Positions 16,628-26,086 of a DNA stretch of 64,000 bases are shown piece by piece. How positions within the stretch are numbered: the stretch's first letter is position 1; the number at the start of each line of letters is the position of its first letter. The notes beneath the pieces are model-generated. The model ran no database searches. It was not told the DNA's origin and saw only the letters and a list, made by a program, of their open reading frames with translations. Source of the stretch: Flavobacteriales bacterium (GTDB lineage: Bacteria; Bacteroidota; Bacteroidia; Flavobacteriales_C; GCA-002722245); the NCBI GenBank assembly GCA_023251075.1, contig JAHEZM010000003.1, forward strand, positions 1 through 64,000. The letters are read 5' to 3'. A program made the translations under genes and the position numbers.

Positions 16628-18643
16628 TTATTTATAACTTCTTTGAGAAACCTTGATTACCTCATATTTAAGCTCTTCTTTATGAAGCTCAAATGTGTTC
16701 GGACCTTTATATTCCCATGCACCAACGTACATGAAGTTTGCGTCGTCACGTTTTGCTTCTCCTTCTTGCTCACCACTTGTTTCAGCCGATTCTTCACGGA
16801 AGTGGCCTCCACATGATTCAACACGGTGTAAAGCATCTACACACATCAATTCTCCTAATTCCAAGAAATCGGCAACTCTACCTGCTTTCTCCAATTCAGG
16901 ATTCAATTCATTGGCTTCGCCCGATACACGAACATCGGCCCAGAAATCTTTTTGTAGTTGTTGAATTTCTACAATCGCTTGTTTCAATCCTGCTTCGTTA
17001 CGGGCCATACCACATTTATCCCACATTATTTTTCCTAATTTCTTGTGGAAATAATCAACCGGTTTGCTTCCTTTGATAGCGAAGAATTTATCGATTCTAG
17101 CTTGCACTTCTTTCTCAGCAGCTTCAAATGCTTCGTGAGTGGTAGGAATAGCTTTCGTTCTAATATCGCCAGATAAGTAAGCACCAATAGTGTAAGGAAT
17201 TACGAAATATCCATCGGCCAAACCTTGCATCAAAGCAGAAGCACCTAAACGGTTAGCGCCATGATCTGAGAAGTTTGCTTCACCTAAAGCGTACAATCCC
17301 GGTACGGTAGTCATTAAGTTGTAATCTACCCAGATACCACCCATGGTGTAGTGAACCGCAGGATAGATCATCATTGGCATTTCGTATGGATCTTCACCGG
17401 TAATTTGTTTGTACATGTCGAACAAGTTACCGTATTTCTCTTTCACCACTTCTTTACCAAAGGCATGTAATTGCTCTTCGGTAGGGTTGTGAATTCCTTT
17501 AACGATAGCCACTTGTTTACCGTATTTGTATTTCATGTTAGAAGCGAAATCAAGGTAAACTGCTTCACCTGTTTTGTTCACTCCAAAACCTGCATCACAT
17601 CTTTCTTTAGCGGCACGTGAAGCAACGTCACGAGGCACTAAGTTTCCAAAAGCAGGATATCTTCTTTCTAAGTAATAATCTCTGTCGTCTTCTGCGATGT
17701 CGATGGCTTTTTTTCTACCTTCTCTTATCGCAACAGAATCTTCTATTTTTTTAGGAACCCAAATTCTTCCGTCGTTACGCAATGACTCACTCATCAAAGT
17801 TAATTTCGATTGGTGATCACCTGAAACGGGAATACAAGTAGGGTGAATTTGTGTGTAGCAAGGGTTTCCAAAGAAAGCTCCTTTCTTGTGCGCTTTCCAA
17901 GCAGCCGTTACGTTAGAGCCCATTGCGTTGGTAGATAAGAAGAATACGTTACCGTATCCGCCGGTACCTAATAACACAGCGTGTCCAAAATGTCTTTCTA
18001 ATTTACCAGTGATTAAGTTTCTTGCAATGATACCACGAGCTTTTCCTTCAATGGTAACCACTTCTAACATTTCATGACGAGCAAATAGCTCTACATTTCC
18101 TAAACCAACTTGTCTTTGTAAGGCGCTGTATGCTCCTAATAATAATTGTTGTCCGGTTTGCCCCGCAGCATAAAAAGTACGCTGTACTTGAGTACCACCG
18201 AAAGAACGGTTGCTCAACATACCACCGTATTCTCTTGCTAAAGGTACACCCTGAGCCACACATTGGTCGATGATGTTACCACTCACCTCAGCCAAACGAT
18301 GAACGTTTGCTTCACGTGCACGGTAGTCACCACCTTTAATAGTATCGTAAAATAAACGGTAAACGGAGTCACCATCATTTTGATAATTCTTTGCAGCATT
18401 CACCCCCCCTTGTGCAGCGATAGAGTGCGCACGACGCGGAGAATCCTGAAAGCAAAATACTTTTACTTTATAACCCATCTCGGCTAAAGAAGCCGCCGCC
18501 GATGCTCCAGCCAAACCAGAACCTACGATGATGATTTCCAAACTTCTTTTGTTGGCAGGGTTTACCAGAGGTACAGAAGATTTATACTTCTCCCATTTTT
18601 TGTCTAATGGGCCTTCCGGAATTTTTGAATCTAATTTTGACAT
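16628..18643 (-). CDS. sdhA: Succinate dehydrogenase flavoprotein subunit
   Basis: 671 residues from the ATG at 18643 ([11 protein letters not shown]); the frame also opens with a TTG at 18658, five codons earlier. Oxidises succinate to fumarate in the TCA cycle. The FAD-binding motif [17 protein letters not shown] is near residues 40-60, the segment [16 protein letters not shown] contains the His that normally carries covalent FAD, and [14 protein letters not shown] and [17 protein letters not shown] are family motifs near substrate and flavin. The long N-terminus before the FAD motif and total length fit the sdhCAB branch of Bacteroidota. A tandem near-repeat of TTCAAAGTTCAATGTT-like sequence lies between sdhC and this start. 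Confidence 0.96.
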   Translation of the reverse strand: MSKLDSKIPEGPLDKKWEKYKSSVPLVNPANKRSLEIIIVGSGLAGASAAASLAEMGYKVKVFCFQDSPRRAHSIAAQGGVNAAKNYQNDGDSVYRLFYDTIKGGDYRAREANVHRLAEVSGNIIDQCVAQGVPLAREYGGMLSNRSFGGTQVQRTFYAAGQTGQQLLLGAYSALQRQVGLGNVELFARHEMLEVVTIEGKARGIIARNLITGKLERHFGHAVLLGTGGYGNVFFLSTNAMGSNVTAAWKAHKKGAFFGNPCYTQIHPTCIPVSGDHQSKLTLMSESLRNDGRIWVPKKIEDSVAIREGRKKAIDIAEDDRDYYLERRYPAFGNLVPRDVASRAAKERCDAGFGVNKTGEAVYLDFASNMKYKYGKQVAIVKGIHNPTEEQLHAFGKEVVKEKYGNLFDMYKQITGEDPYEMPMMIYPAVHYTMGGIWVDYNLMTTVPGLYALGEANFSDHGANRLGASALMQGLADGYFVIPYTIGAYLSGDIRTKAIPTTHEAFEAAEKEVQARIDKFFAIKGSKPVDYFHKKLGKIMWDKCGMARNEAGLKQAIVEIQQLQKDFWADVRVSGEANELNPELEKAGRVADFLELGELMCVDALHRVESCGGHFREESAETSGEQEGEAKRDDANFMYVGAWEYKGPNTFELHKEELKYEVIKVSQRSYK

Positions 18644-18686
18644 ATTGTTATTGTTCAAAGTTCAATGTTTAAAGTTCAATGTTAAC

Positions 18687-19358
18687 TTAATCTAGTATTC
18701 CTAATAAAAATGCTAGAGGCATTAATGCGAAAATCAAAGGAACAATAATTGAGAAACCTGTTCCTATTGCGTTGATCAGTGGAGTATATTTTTTGTGATT
18801 GAAGCCTAAAGATTGAAATGCAGAAGGAAAGCCGTGTAATAAATGGTAGCCTAAAGAAACTACACCTAATATATAAACAGGAACAAAAACAAACCAAAGT
18901 TCACCGGTAAACACTTCTTTCAATTCATTGTAAGTGTTGTGTTCAGTGCCAGCTGCAACAGCAACTTTAGTGGGGTACCAGAAATTATATAAGTGCACTG
19001 CCAAGAAAATTAATAACAATGATCCTAAAATTCCCATTGAGCGGGAATACCATTTACTGGCAGTTTCATTTTGTACAGCATATTGTACCGGGCGGGCTTT
19101 TTTGTTTTCCTGAGTTAGAATCCAAGCCTGATAGATGTGCATCAATAAGCCAACAAACAAACCAATTTCCATAATTCGAATAATGATGTTATGCGCCATG
19201 AAGCCGGCTGCCACGTTAAAGGTTTCTCCACCATCATTCAAGAAAATTAAGGAGTTGATAGAAACGTGTACTACCAAAAAGGAAATTAAAAATAAACCAG
19301 TAGCGGCCATCACGAATTTTTTGGCTAGCGAAGAGGTTAAGAATTCTTTATTGCTCAT
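18687..19358 (-). CDS. sdhC: Succinate dehydrogenase cytochrome b subunit
   Basis: 223 residues with five predicted membrane helices, the form of single-subunit membrane anchors that bind two haem b groups. Conserved histidines appear in helices: FLISFLVVHVSIN, VGLLMHIYQAW, LLIFLAVHLYNFW and LGYHLLHGFPSAFQSLG. These are the expected haem ligands and quinone-site region of the B-type enzyme. First gene of the sdhC-sdhA-sdhB operon. The 206-bp space upstream is shared with the divergent aminopeptidase gene and should hold both promoters, but no clear Bacteroidota promoter motif was found. Confidence 0.94.
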   Translation of the reverse strand: MSNKEFLTSSLAKKFVMAATGLFLISFLVVHVSINSLIFLNDGGETFNVAAGFMAHNIIIRIMEIGLFVGLLMHIYQAWILTQENKKARPVQYAVQNETASKWYSRSMGILGSLLLIFLAVHLYNFWYPTKVAVAAGTEHNTYNELKEVFTGELWFVFVPVYILGVVSLGYHLLHGFPSAFQSLGFNHKKYTPLINAIGTGFSIIVPLIFALMPLAFLLGILD

Positions 19359-19564
19359 GTTACGAATTTTAAGTCTGATTTTCGGGGGGTAAATATAAGA
19401 ACCTGAATTGAATTTCCTCTGAATTTTTTTAACGATTATGATTTCCCTTGTTAGCAGCGCTTTTAAATGCTACGATAAAACAATTAATATTGTGCTTTCA
19501 TAACAAAATCAGAATTTGATCGTACACGGCGAACTGCCCAATATTAGTACAGTTTAAATAGAAT

Positions 19565-20863
19565 ATGAATCAACGATATACAGCTATTTCCTCTTCACTT
19601 TTTGTAAACAATAGAAAGAAGTTTGCTGATTTGATGCGACCCAATTCAATAGCTATTTTTCATTCAAATGATGAAATGCCTAGAAATGGCGATTGTAATT
19701 TCCCTTTTCGTCAGAATTCCGATTTCTTTTATTTAACAGGAATAGATCAGGAGCAAAGTATATTGATTTTGTTTCCTCATGCAAAAGACAAAAAGTATCA
19801 GGAAATATTATTGGTTCGTGAAAGCGATGATCATACCGTAGTGTGGGAAGGGCCCAAATATTCAAAGGAAGAAGCCAATCAGGTATCGGGAATCAAAACG
19901 GTATTGTGGAATAAGAGTTATGTGGATGTATTGAATAAACTGATGGAGCAATGTTCTATGGTTTATGTAAATGCCAATGAAAACGACAGGGCGAAAAATG
20001 AAGTGATATCGAGAGATGAGCGTTTGGCACAAATGCTTAAGAAAGAATATGATGGAAAAAAATACGAGCGATCGGCTCCTTTGCTTACCAAACTAAGAGA
20101 AACCAAAAGCGCTACGGAAATAAAATTGATTTCAGAAGCTTGTTCTATTACTGAATTGGCTTTTAGAAGGGTATTGGAATTTATAAAACCCGGTGTTTGG
20201 GAATATGAAATTGAAGCAGAAATCACGCATGAATTTGTAAGAAACAGAGCTAATGCACACGCTTATTCTCCTATTGTAGCCTCAGGAAAAAATGCTTGCA
20301 TTTTACATTATGTCAACAACAATCAAAAATGTAAAACACGAGATTTGGTATTGATGGATTTTGGTGCTGAATATGCAAACTATGCTTCCGATTTAACGAG
20401 AACTGTTCCGGTGAATGGTAAGTTCACCAAGCGTCAGAAACAAGTGTATAATTCTGTTTTAAGAATCATGAAAGATGCTACTCAGTTAATGGTAGTGGGT
20501 AATACTTTTTCTGAATACAACAGGGAAGTGAGGGGTTTGATAGAAAGGGAATTGTTGCATTTGAAATTATTGAGCAAGCACGACATACAAAAACAAGATC
20601 CGGCCAATCCGGTGTTTAGAAAATACTTCATGCATGGTATTTCTCATTTCATGGGATTAGATGTTCATGATGTAGGAGATAAGAAAAAACCATTTCAAAA
20701 TGGAATGATTTTAACCTGTGAACCAGGCATTTATATTCCCGCTGAAAACATTGGTATAAGAATAGAAAATGATATTTTGCTTTCTTCGAAAGGGCCAATA
20801 GATTTAATGAAGAGTATTCCTGTTGAAGCTGATGAGATTGAGGAATTGATGATGAAAAAGTAG
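19565..20863 (+). CDS. pepP: Xaa-Pro aminopeptidase (M24B, aminopeptidase P)
   Basis: 432 residues, usual length. An N-terminal creatinase-like domain (RQNSDFFYLTGIDQEQSILILF is typical of aminopeptidase P) precedes the pita-bread catalytic domain. The dimetal ligands are visible: the Asp of LMDFGAEY and of ASDLTRTVPV, His in MHGISHFMGLDVHDVG, Glu in TCEPGIYI and Glu in GIRIENDIL. The enzyme removes the N-terminal residue from peptides with Pro in second place, in the cytoplasm. Divergent from sdhC. Its stop is 11 bp from the stop of the convergent lipoprotein gene, with no obvious terminator. Confidence 0.94.
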   Translation: MNQRYTAISSSLFVNNRKKFADLMRPNSIAIFHSNDEMPRNGDCNFPFRQNSDFFYLTGIDQEQSILILFPHAKDKKYQEILLVRESDDHTVVWEGPKYSKEEANQVSGIKTVLWNKSYVDVLNKLMEQCSMVYVNANENDRAKNEVISRDERLAQMLKKEYDGKKYERSAPLLTKLRETKSATEIKLISEACSITELAFRRVLEFIKPGVWEYEIEAEITHEFVRNRANAHAYSPIVASGKNACILHYVNNNQKCKTRDLVLMDFGAEYANYASDLTRTVPVNGKFTKRQKQVYNSVLRIMKDATQLMVVGNTFSEYNREVRGLIERELLHLKLLSKHDIQKQDPANPVFRKYFMHGISHFMGLDVHDVGDKKKPFQNGMILTCEPGIYIPAENIGIRIENDILLSSKGPIDLMKSIPVEADEIEELMMKK

Positions 20864-20874
20864 TTTTTCTTGAA

Positions 20875-21717
20875 TTACAATACCAATTCTTTTTCTTTCA
20901 AAGTAAATTCTATTTTCCCTGCATCGTTGAAAGGCCCGGGAATTAATTGATTTTTAGCATCCATCAATTTAAATGAAACGGAATGCATTCCTGTATTTAA
21001 TCCTTCAATAATGAAAGATGACCATTTGGTAATTTTAAAGTCGGTATTATCAATAGTTACTAAAACATAATTGCCCCCTTCTTGTAATTTTACGTCAATT
21101 AAGAAGAAATCTAAAAGTATTTTTTTGTTGTAAGGCTCTAAGTAAGTTCCAATTGGACTCATGGGGATCAAATGACTTCCTTTAGGAGTAGTGATAGTTG
21201 ATTTATGATCTTCAATCGATATTTTTTTGAGTATATAAGCTGATTTTGAATCGTGCACCGACATACCGTAAGATCTTGTAAGTGTTGCAAAAATATAATT
21301 TTCTCCTACCGATAAGTTATCTTCTATTTGATCTTTTTTAGAAGTTTTAGGCAATCTACCGCTATTGAAAAAAGTGATGTGTTGTCCGTCGGCATCTGTT
21401 TGTAGTCCTAATTTATCGGCTTCAGCAGTTTCTTCCCCTAGCATAAAATTACTTACAGAAAATTCGAAATTTGTTTTTCCGGGGGTGGCCTTATCTTTCG
21501 GGCTTACCAAGGATAAACTAGCATCTACAAACATTGGGTAATCGGTCATTTCCGTTAAGGTAATACCGTCCTTAGTGATCACTACACTTCTTTTCTTTCC
21601 AAATTGTGAATTGTTTTGCGCAATATTTTCCATTTGATTCTGTTGTCCTTCATCAGATACTGTGGTATCACATGAAAAAAGTAAAAAGGCGCTGATCACT
21701 AAAAGTAATTTATACAT
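20875..21717 (-). CDS. Lipoprotein of unknown function
   Basis: 280 residues. N-terminal lipoprotein signal with lipobox LLFSC (Cys16), then a short polar linker rich in Gln and Asn. The body is beta-rich, with two Ig-like or jelly-roll stretches (DASLSLVSPKDKATPGKTNFEFSV; LNTGMHSVSFKLMDAKNQLIPG). The sentence-like ending GPFNDAGKIEFTLKEKELVL resembles a predicted domain found in other Bacteroidota lipoproteins, but I cannot name it. It is 11 bp downstream of the biotin carrier gene on the same strand, so cotranscription is likely although the functional link is unclear. Confidence 0.72.
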   Translation of the reverse strand: MYKLLLVISAFLLFSCDTTVSDEGQQNQMENIAQNNSQFGKKRSVVITKDGITLTEMTDYPMFVDASLSLVSPKDKATPGKTNFEFSVSNFMLGEETAEADKLGLQTDADGQHITFFNSGRLPKTSKKDQIEDNLSVGENYIFATLTRSYGMSVHDSKSAYILKKISIEDHKSTITTPKGSHLIPMSPIGTYLEPYNKKILLDFFLIDVKLQEGGNYVLVTIDNTDFKITKWSSFIIEGLNTGMHSVSFKLMDAKNQLIPGPFNDAGKIEFTLKEKELVL

Positions 21718-21728
21718 GCGTTATAATT

Positions 21729-22193
21729 TTATGCAAACTTAATCAATATGTCGTTCTTATTTACAGAAGCTCCGTTTTCTACCATTATTTTTCCCACTTT
21801 ACCTTCGCTCAAAGCTTGTAGGGCGTTTTCCATTTTCATTGCTTCCAGAATAATTAATGGTTGTCCGGTTAATATATCATCTCCTTCATTTACCAATACT
21901 TTCACAATTTTTCCTGGCATAGGGGATTTCAATTCTTTTACTTTCTTTAAATCGGCACTTTTAAAACCCAATTGATTCAATAAAAGGTCTAATTCATTTT
22001 GAATATTTACTTTGAAATAACTTTGTTTGATTTGAATCTCTATCTCTTTTCCATCTTCACTTTCACTTAAAACATATAACTCATATACTTTATCGCCTTT
22101 AGTCAATAAATATTTCCCATCACCCAATCTTTGTACATTGGAATTGGATGGCTCAAGATTAAATATTTCTTTATTGACTTGAATTTGCAACAT
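21729..22193 (-). CDS. Biotin carboxyl carrier protein (acyl-CoA carboxylase subunit)
   Basis: 154 residues. The C-terminal 70 residues are a biotinyl domain, starting at PMPGKIVKVLVNEGDDI, with the biotinylation motif EAMKM (Lys is the carrier residue) and ending GASVNKNDILIKFA. The N-terminal half (about 80 residues) resembles the extension on carrier subunits of propionyl- or methylcrotonyl-type carboxylases in Bacteroidota rather than AccB. It should carry carboxyl-biotin between a biotin carboxylase and a carboxyltransferase, but neither partner is in this window. It is divergent from the M1 peptidase gene. Confidence 0.88.
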   Translation of the reverse strand: MLQIQVNKEIFNLEPSNSNVQRLGDGKYLLTKGDKVYELYVLSESEDGKEIEIQIKQSYFKVNIQNELDLLLNQLGFKSADLKKVKELKSPMPGKIVKVLVNEGDDILTGQPLIILEAMKMENALQALSEGKVGKIMVENGASVNKNDILIKFA

Positions 22194-22237
22194 GTAACAA
22201 ACCTACGTGATTTATTTTATTTGAAAAAGCTATTGTT

Positions 22238-22245
22238 TATGTTTG
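22238..22245 (+). promoter_or_regulatory. Candidate -7 element for the M1 peptidase gene
   Basis: TATGTTTG fits the Bacteroidota sigma-ABfr -7 consensus TAnnTTTG exactly and ends 15 bp before the ATG at 22261. A TTTG lies at 22220-22223, but its 14-bp spacing is shorter than usual, so only the -7 box is supported. Confidence 0.35.
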
Positions 22246-22260
22246 TGGTAAACGGATCAA

Positions 22261-24942
22261 ATGAAACTACTGAAATCATTTTCTTTTTTTGCTTTAAGTT
22301 CCCTTCTTTTCTTGTCTTCCTGTCATTTGTTTACTAAAAATAAAGAAGCTGCCTCGTCATCACAAAAACCTCCTCTACAAGATACAAAAACAGTTTATCA
22401 CCCCTCCCGAACTATTAAACAAGATTTATTACACACCAAATTGGAAGTTAGTTTTAACTGGCAAAGCAAAGAAGTTATGGGTAAGGCTACCTTAACTTTA
22501 AAACCCTATTTCTATGCTACAAAAACATTGGAATTAGATGCTAAAGGAATGGTGTTGCGAGAAGTGGCTATGATAGATTCGGTGGGTAATAAAAAGAAAT
22601 TGGTTTACAAATACGATAACAAGAAAATTAATATAACTCTGGATAAAGAATACAAAAGAACAGATAGCTACAAAATTTTTATTGATTATTTAGCTCAACC
22701 AGAGTTGTTGTTAGAAAAGAAATTGATTGCCAATAATGATGAAAGAGGAATTTTCTTTATCAATGCCGATGGTAAAAATACCGTGAAACCAAAGCAGTTA
22801 TGGAGTCAGGGGGAACCAGAATCTTCTTCGTGCTGGTTTCCAACGATAGAAAATGCGCAGGATAAAATGACTCAGGAGGTTTTGATCACTGTGGATAATA
22901 ATTTTCAAACTCTTTCCAATGGCTTATTGAAAAGCAGTACCAAAAATGCCGATGGCAGCAGAACCGATTATTGGAAACAGGATATAGTGCATTCACCCTA
23001 TCTCACTATGATTGCTGTGGGTGAGTTTGCTATTGTAAAAGATCAATGGAAAAATATTGAAGTGAATTATTACGTGGAGCATAAAGATTCCGCAGATGCT
23101 AAAGCAGTATTTGGAAATACAGTGGAAATGCTCACTTTTTTTTCTGAAAAATTAGGAGTTTCTTATCCCTGGGAAAAATTTTCGCAGATCATTGTACGCG
23201 ATTTTGTTTCAGGAGCAATGGAGAATACCGGTGCGGTTGTGCATATGGAACGGGTGATGCGATCGAAAAAGGAATTGATAGATGCCGATTATGAAGATAT
23301 TATTGCGCATGAATTGTTTCATCATTGGTTTGGCGATTTAGTGACTTGTGAGTCGTGGGCCAATCTTCCCCTAAATGAATCTTTTGCCACCTATGGAGAA
23401 TATTTATGGGTGGATCATAAGTACGGAAAAGAAGAAGCGGATTATCATTATTGGTTGGATTTACACAAATATTTTGAGGAAAGCGCAGGTAAAAAAGAAC
23501 GCTTGATTCGTTACGATTACAAAGATATAGAGAGCATGTTCGATCGCCATAGCTACGAGAAAGGATCATGCGTCATTCATATGTTGAGAAACTATGTAGG
23601 CAATGAAGCATTTTTTGCGGCGCTGGAAGATTACTTGAAAACAAATCAATTTAAAACCGCTGAAATAGCAAACCTTAGAATGTCTTTCGAAAAGGTAACG
23701 GGAGAAGATCTAAATTGGTTTTTCAATCAATGGTTTTTCACCAAAGGCCATCCGGTTTTAGAGATGAGTCATCATTACAATGCTAAAGGAGATAGTTTAA
23801 TGGTATTGATCAAACAAAATCAAGACTTATCGGTTTCCCCTATATTTAAAATGCCGGTGGATATTGATATTCATTCTGGAGGAAAACCGAAGAGAGTAAG
23901 GGTTTGGACAGAGCATCCCGTAGATACGTTTTATTTCTCAGGAAATGGTGAGCCTGAATGGATAAGTGTTGATCCCGATAAAATTTTGCTGGCTCAAAAA
24001 ATCGAAATAAAATCGGTGAATGAATGGAATACGCAATATTCAAAAGGCAAAAATTTCATTGATAGAATAAATGCTTTTGACGCTTTAATGAGTGATTCTA
24101 ATGCAGTAAAAACCCACGAAGATATTTTAGTATCTGCTTTGAGCGATAAATTTTGGGTTATTCGTCAGCACGCTTTAGAGTATTTAATCGTCGATACGAA
24201 TTGGAGAGACTCACTACTTACCGATATCATGGATGTTGTTTTTAAAATGGCGGTGAAAGACGACAAATCAATGGTGCGCGCAAATGCCTTGAAATTTATT
24301 AGATCTAATTATAAAAACTTCGAAGAAGTAGAACCTATCTTAAAAAAGACATTCAATGATCCTTCCAACTGGGTACAAGCTGCCACCATCCGTTCTTATT
24401 ACAAATACAAAGGAGAAGAGGCTTACGGCATTATAAAACAAAAGGAAAAACCCGTGGCTGAATTTATCACTTTAACGATAGGGGATATTTACAAAGATTT
24501 TAAAATGCGCGATGAACTTTATGATTTTTATGTGTATTCCATTCCGCAAATGGAGGGCTATGAAAAATCGATTCTGGTGAGTTTGTTTGGTGATTACTTG
24601 CTGAAACAAAGACGGGAAATAATGTTTCATGGCTTAGATTCCTTATTTGCTATTGCTACCAGCGATGAGGATGCTGAGGTGCGCAAAGAATCGGTAATGG
24701 GAATGCAGGGTTTGTGCTCGTTCTACGATCATAAAATAAAAGATTTAGAAAAAGATTTAGCCGACAATAAAGCCACTAAAAAAGGTTCTTTCGATGCTAA
24801 GGAAATGCAGAAAAAATTAGATGAGTTAAACGCGGAAAGAAAAAAAATTCAGGATAAAATTAATCTGGCGATTGCCAGAGAAAAAGATAAGGATTTGATA
24901 GAGTTTTATACGAATGTTGGACTAATTAAGAAGCAACCTTAA
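22261..24942 (+). CDS. M1 family metallopeptidase lipoprotein with HEAT-like C-terminus
   Basis: 893 residues. Lipoprotein signal with lipobox LSSC (Cys21). The N-terminal beta domain precedes the catalytic domain: GAMEN at 318-322 binds the substrate N-terminus, and HELFH at 350-354 with Glu373 (the HExxH-18-E set) binds zinc. A Tyr in RHSYEKGSCV fits the transition-state residue. Residues from about 590 on are alpha-helical pairs (HEAT-like, as in ERAP-type enzymes), ending in a Lys/Glu-rich coiled coil near 830-875. The enzyme probably trims peptides in the periplasm or at the cell surface. Its stop overlaps the stop of the convergent rnhA gene by 4 bp. Confidence 0.92.
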   Translation: MKLLKSFSFFALSSLLFLSSCHLFTKNKEAASSSQKPPLQDTKTVYHPSRTIKQDLLHTKLEVSFNWQSKEVMGKATLTLKPYFYATKTLELDAKGMVLREVAMIDSVGNKKKLVYKYDNKKINITLDKEYKRTDSYKIFIDYLAQPELLLEKKLIANNDERGIFFINADGKNTVKPKQLWSQGEPESSSCWFPTIENAQDKMTQEVLITVDNNFQTLSNGLLKSSTKNADGSRTDYWKQDIVHSPYLTMIAVGEFAIVKDQWKNIEVNYYVEHKDSADAKAVFGNTVEMLTFFSEKLGVSYPWEKFSQIIVRDFVSGAMENTGAVVHMERVMRSKKELIDADYEDIIAHELFHHWFGDLVTCESWANLPLNESFATYGEYLWVDHKYGKEEADYHYWLDLHKYFEESAGKKERLIRYDYKDIESMFDRHSYEKGSCVIHMLRNYVGNEAFFAALEDYLKTNQFKTAEIANLRMSFEKVTGEDLNWFFNQWFFTKGHPVLEMSHHYNAKGDSLMVLIKQNQDLSVSPIFKMPVDIDIHSGGKPKRVRVWTEHPVDTFYFSGNGEPEWISVDPDKILLAQKIEIKSVNEWNTQYSKGKNFIDRINAFDALMSDSNAVKTHEDILVSALSDKFWVIRQHALEYLIVDTNWRDSLLTDIMDVVFKMAVKDDKSMVRANALKFIRSNYKNFEEVEPILKKTFNDPSNWVQAATIRSYYKYKGEEAYGIIKQKEKPVAEFITLTIGDIYKDFKMRDELYDFYVYSIPQMEGYEKSILVSLFGDYLLKQRREIMFHGLDSLFAIATSDEDAEVRKESVMGMQGLCSFYDHKIKDLEKDLADNKATKKGSFDAKEMQKKLDELNAERKKIQDKINLAIAREKDKDLIEFYTNVGLIKKQP

Positions 24943-25403
24943 TTGTCCTCTTCCTCAGGTTTATAACCTGTATCCACCAATAAGTTTTTACTTTCCGATG
25001 CAGCTACAGCCAGTTCATCACAGCGCTCATTAAGTGGATTTCCGGCGTGGCCTTTTACCCAAATAAATTTAACCTGATGTTTAGGATAAATAAGCAGAAA
25101 GCGCTTCCACAAATCGGCATTTTTCTTTTTAGCGAATCCTTTTTTCTGCCAACCAAAAACCCATTTTTTTTCAACAGAATCTACTACATATTTTGAATCG
25201 GAATAGATAGTAACGTTGCATGGTTTGGTTAATGCTTCCAGGGCAACAATTACACTCATTAATTCCATTCGGTTGTTGGTGGTGTGCTGAAATCCTTGCG
25301 ATAATTCTTTTCTATGTTGTCCGCTCAAAAGCACCACGCCATAACCTCCTCTTCCCGGATTTCCTTTGGCAGCGCCATCTGTATAAATAGTAACCACCGA
25401 CAT
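24939..25403 (-). CDS. rnhA: Ribonuclease HI
   Basis: 154 residues from the ATG at 25403 (MSVVTIYTDGAAKG). The frame extends two codons upstream to a GTG, but the ATG overlaps the purN stop in a TAATG arrangement, which marks it as the coupled start. Catalytic residues are seen as Asp9 (YTDGAAKGNPG), Glu47 (NRMELMSV), Asp69 (IYSDSKY) and Asp129 (ERCDELAVAA), with the basic handle region around WVFGWQKKGFAKKK. The enzyme cuts the RNA strand of RNA-DNA hybrids. The stop overlaps that of the M1 peptidase gene by 4 bp. Confidence 0.95.
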   Translation of the reverse strand: MSVVTIYTDGAAKGNPGRGGYGVVLLSGQHRKELSQGFQHTTNNRMELMSVIVALEALTKPCNVTIYSDSKYVVDSVEKKWVFGWQKKGFAKKKNADLWKRFLLIYPKHQVKFIWVKGHAGNPLNERCDELAVAASESKNLLVDTGYKPEEEDN

Positions 25404-25975
25404 TAGCACAATAATTTTTCAATTTCTTTGGCGAAATGCAAATGCTCCAGTTTCAAAACTTCCGCAGCAATTTCTTCGGGATTTAATCCTTCCACCGCAC
25501 ATTTCGCTTGAAAAATAATTTCCCCAGAATCATAAATTTCATTCACAAAATGAATACTGATGCCCGATTCTTTTTCTTTGTTTTTGTAAATAGCCTCATG
25601 CACAAAATGCCCATGCATTCCTTTGCCTCCGTACTTGGGCAATAAAGCAGGATGAATATTCACCATTTTATTAGGAAATGCTCTGATGAGGTAAGGTGGA
25701 ATTAACCACAGAAAACCTGCCAGTACTATAAAATCAATTTTGTGAGGTTGAAGTGCAGCTAAAAATTCCTTTTCATTTTGAAAAAATGTTTTGTTGATCA
25801 TCAACACAGGAATACCAAATTTTTTTGCACGCTCAATTACATGTGCTCCTTCCTTGTTGCATACTACCAATGCTACTTTAACACTGGTATGATGCTGAAA
25901 GTGTTCGAATATTTTTTGTGCGTTGCTTCCGCCGCCCGATGCAAAAACTGCTATATTTTTAATGGTATTTGTCAT
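25403..25975 (-). CDS. purN: Phosphoribosylglycinamide formyltransferase
   Basis: 190 residues from the ATG at 25975 (MTNTIKNIAVFASGGGSN); upstream codons in frame lack family similarity. Transfers a formyl group from 10-formyl-THF to GAR in purine synthesis. Motifs are FASGGGSNAQ (substrate phosphate loop), VNIHPALLPKYGGKGMHG (with the catalytic His of NIHP) and HFVNEIYDSGEIIFQ (with the family Asp). A little shorter than E. coli PurN at the C-terminus, normal for Bacteroidota. Its stop overlaps the rnhA start by one base. Confidence 0.95.
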   Translation of the reverse strand: MTNTIKNIAVFASGGGSNAQKIFEHFQHHTSVKVALVVCNKEGAHVIERAKKFGIPVLMINKTFFQNEKEFLAALQPHKIDFIVLAGFLWLIPPYLIRAFPNKMVNIHPALLPKYGGKGMHGHFVHEAIYKNKEKESGISIHFVNEIYDSGEIIFQAKCAVEGLNPEEIAAEVLKLEHLHFAKEIEKLLC

Positions 25976-26037
25976 GTTCAATGCGATGCACTTTGTACAA
26001 AAATGCAAATTAATTTTGTAGGACTAACTATCGCTAA

Positions 26038-26066
26038 AAAATTACCCGTTTAGAAAGGGTAATTTT
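26038..26066 (+). promoter_or_regulatory. Leader hairpin upstream of rodA
   Basis: 10-bp stem AAAATTACCC (26038-26047) with its complement GGGTAATTTT (26057-26066), 20 bp before the TTG start of rodA. It lies between divergent genes, so it is not an upstream gene's terminator. Candidate mRNA leader structure or protein-binding site. Confidence 0.4.
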
Positions 26067-26086
26067 GTATTATTGCATATTCAATT

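Noticed and set aside
16695-17076. Plus-strand frames of 89 and 112 codons inside sdhA
   Set aside because: Both overlap the conserved flavoprotein gene on the other strand and show no domain or signal sequence.
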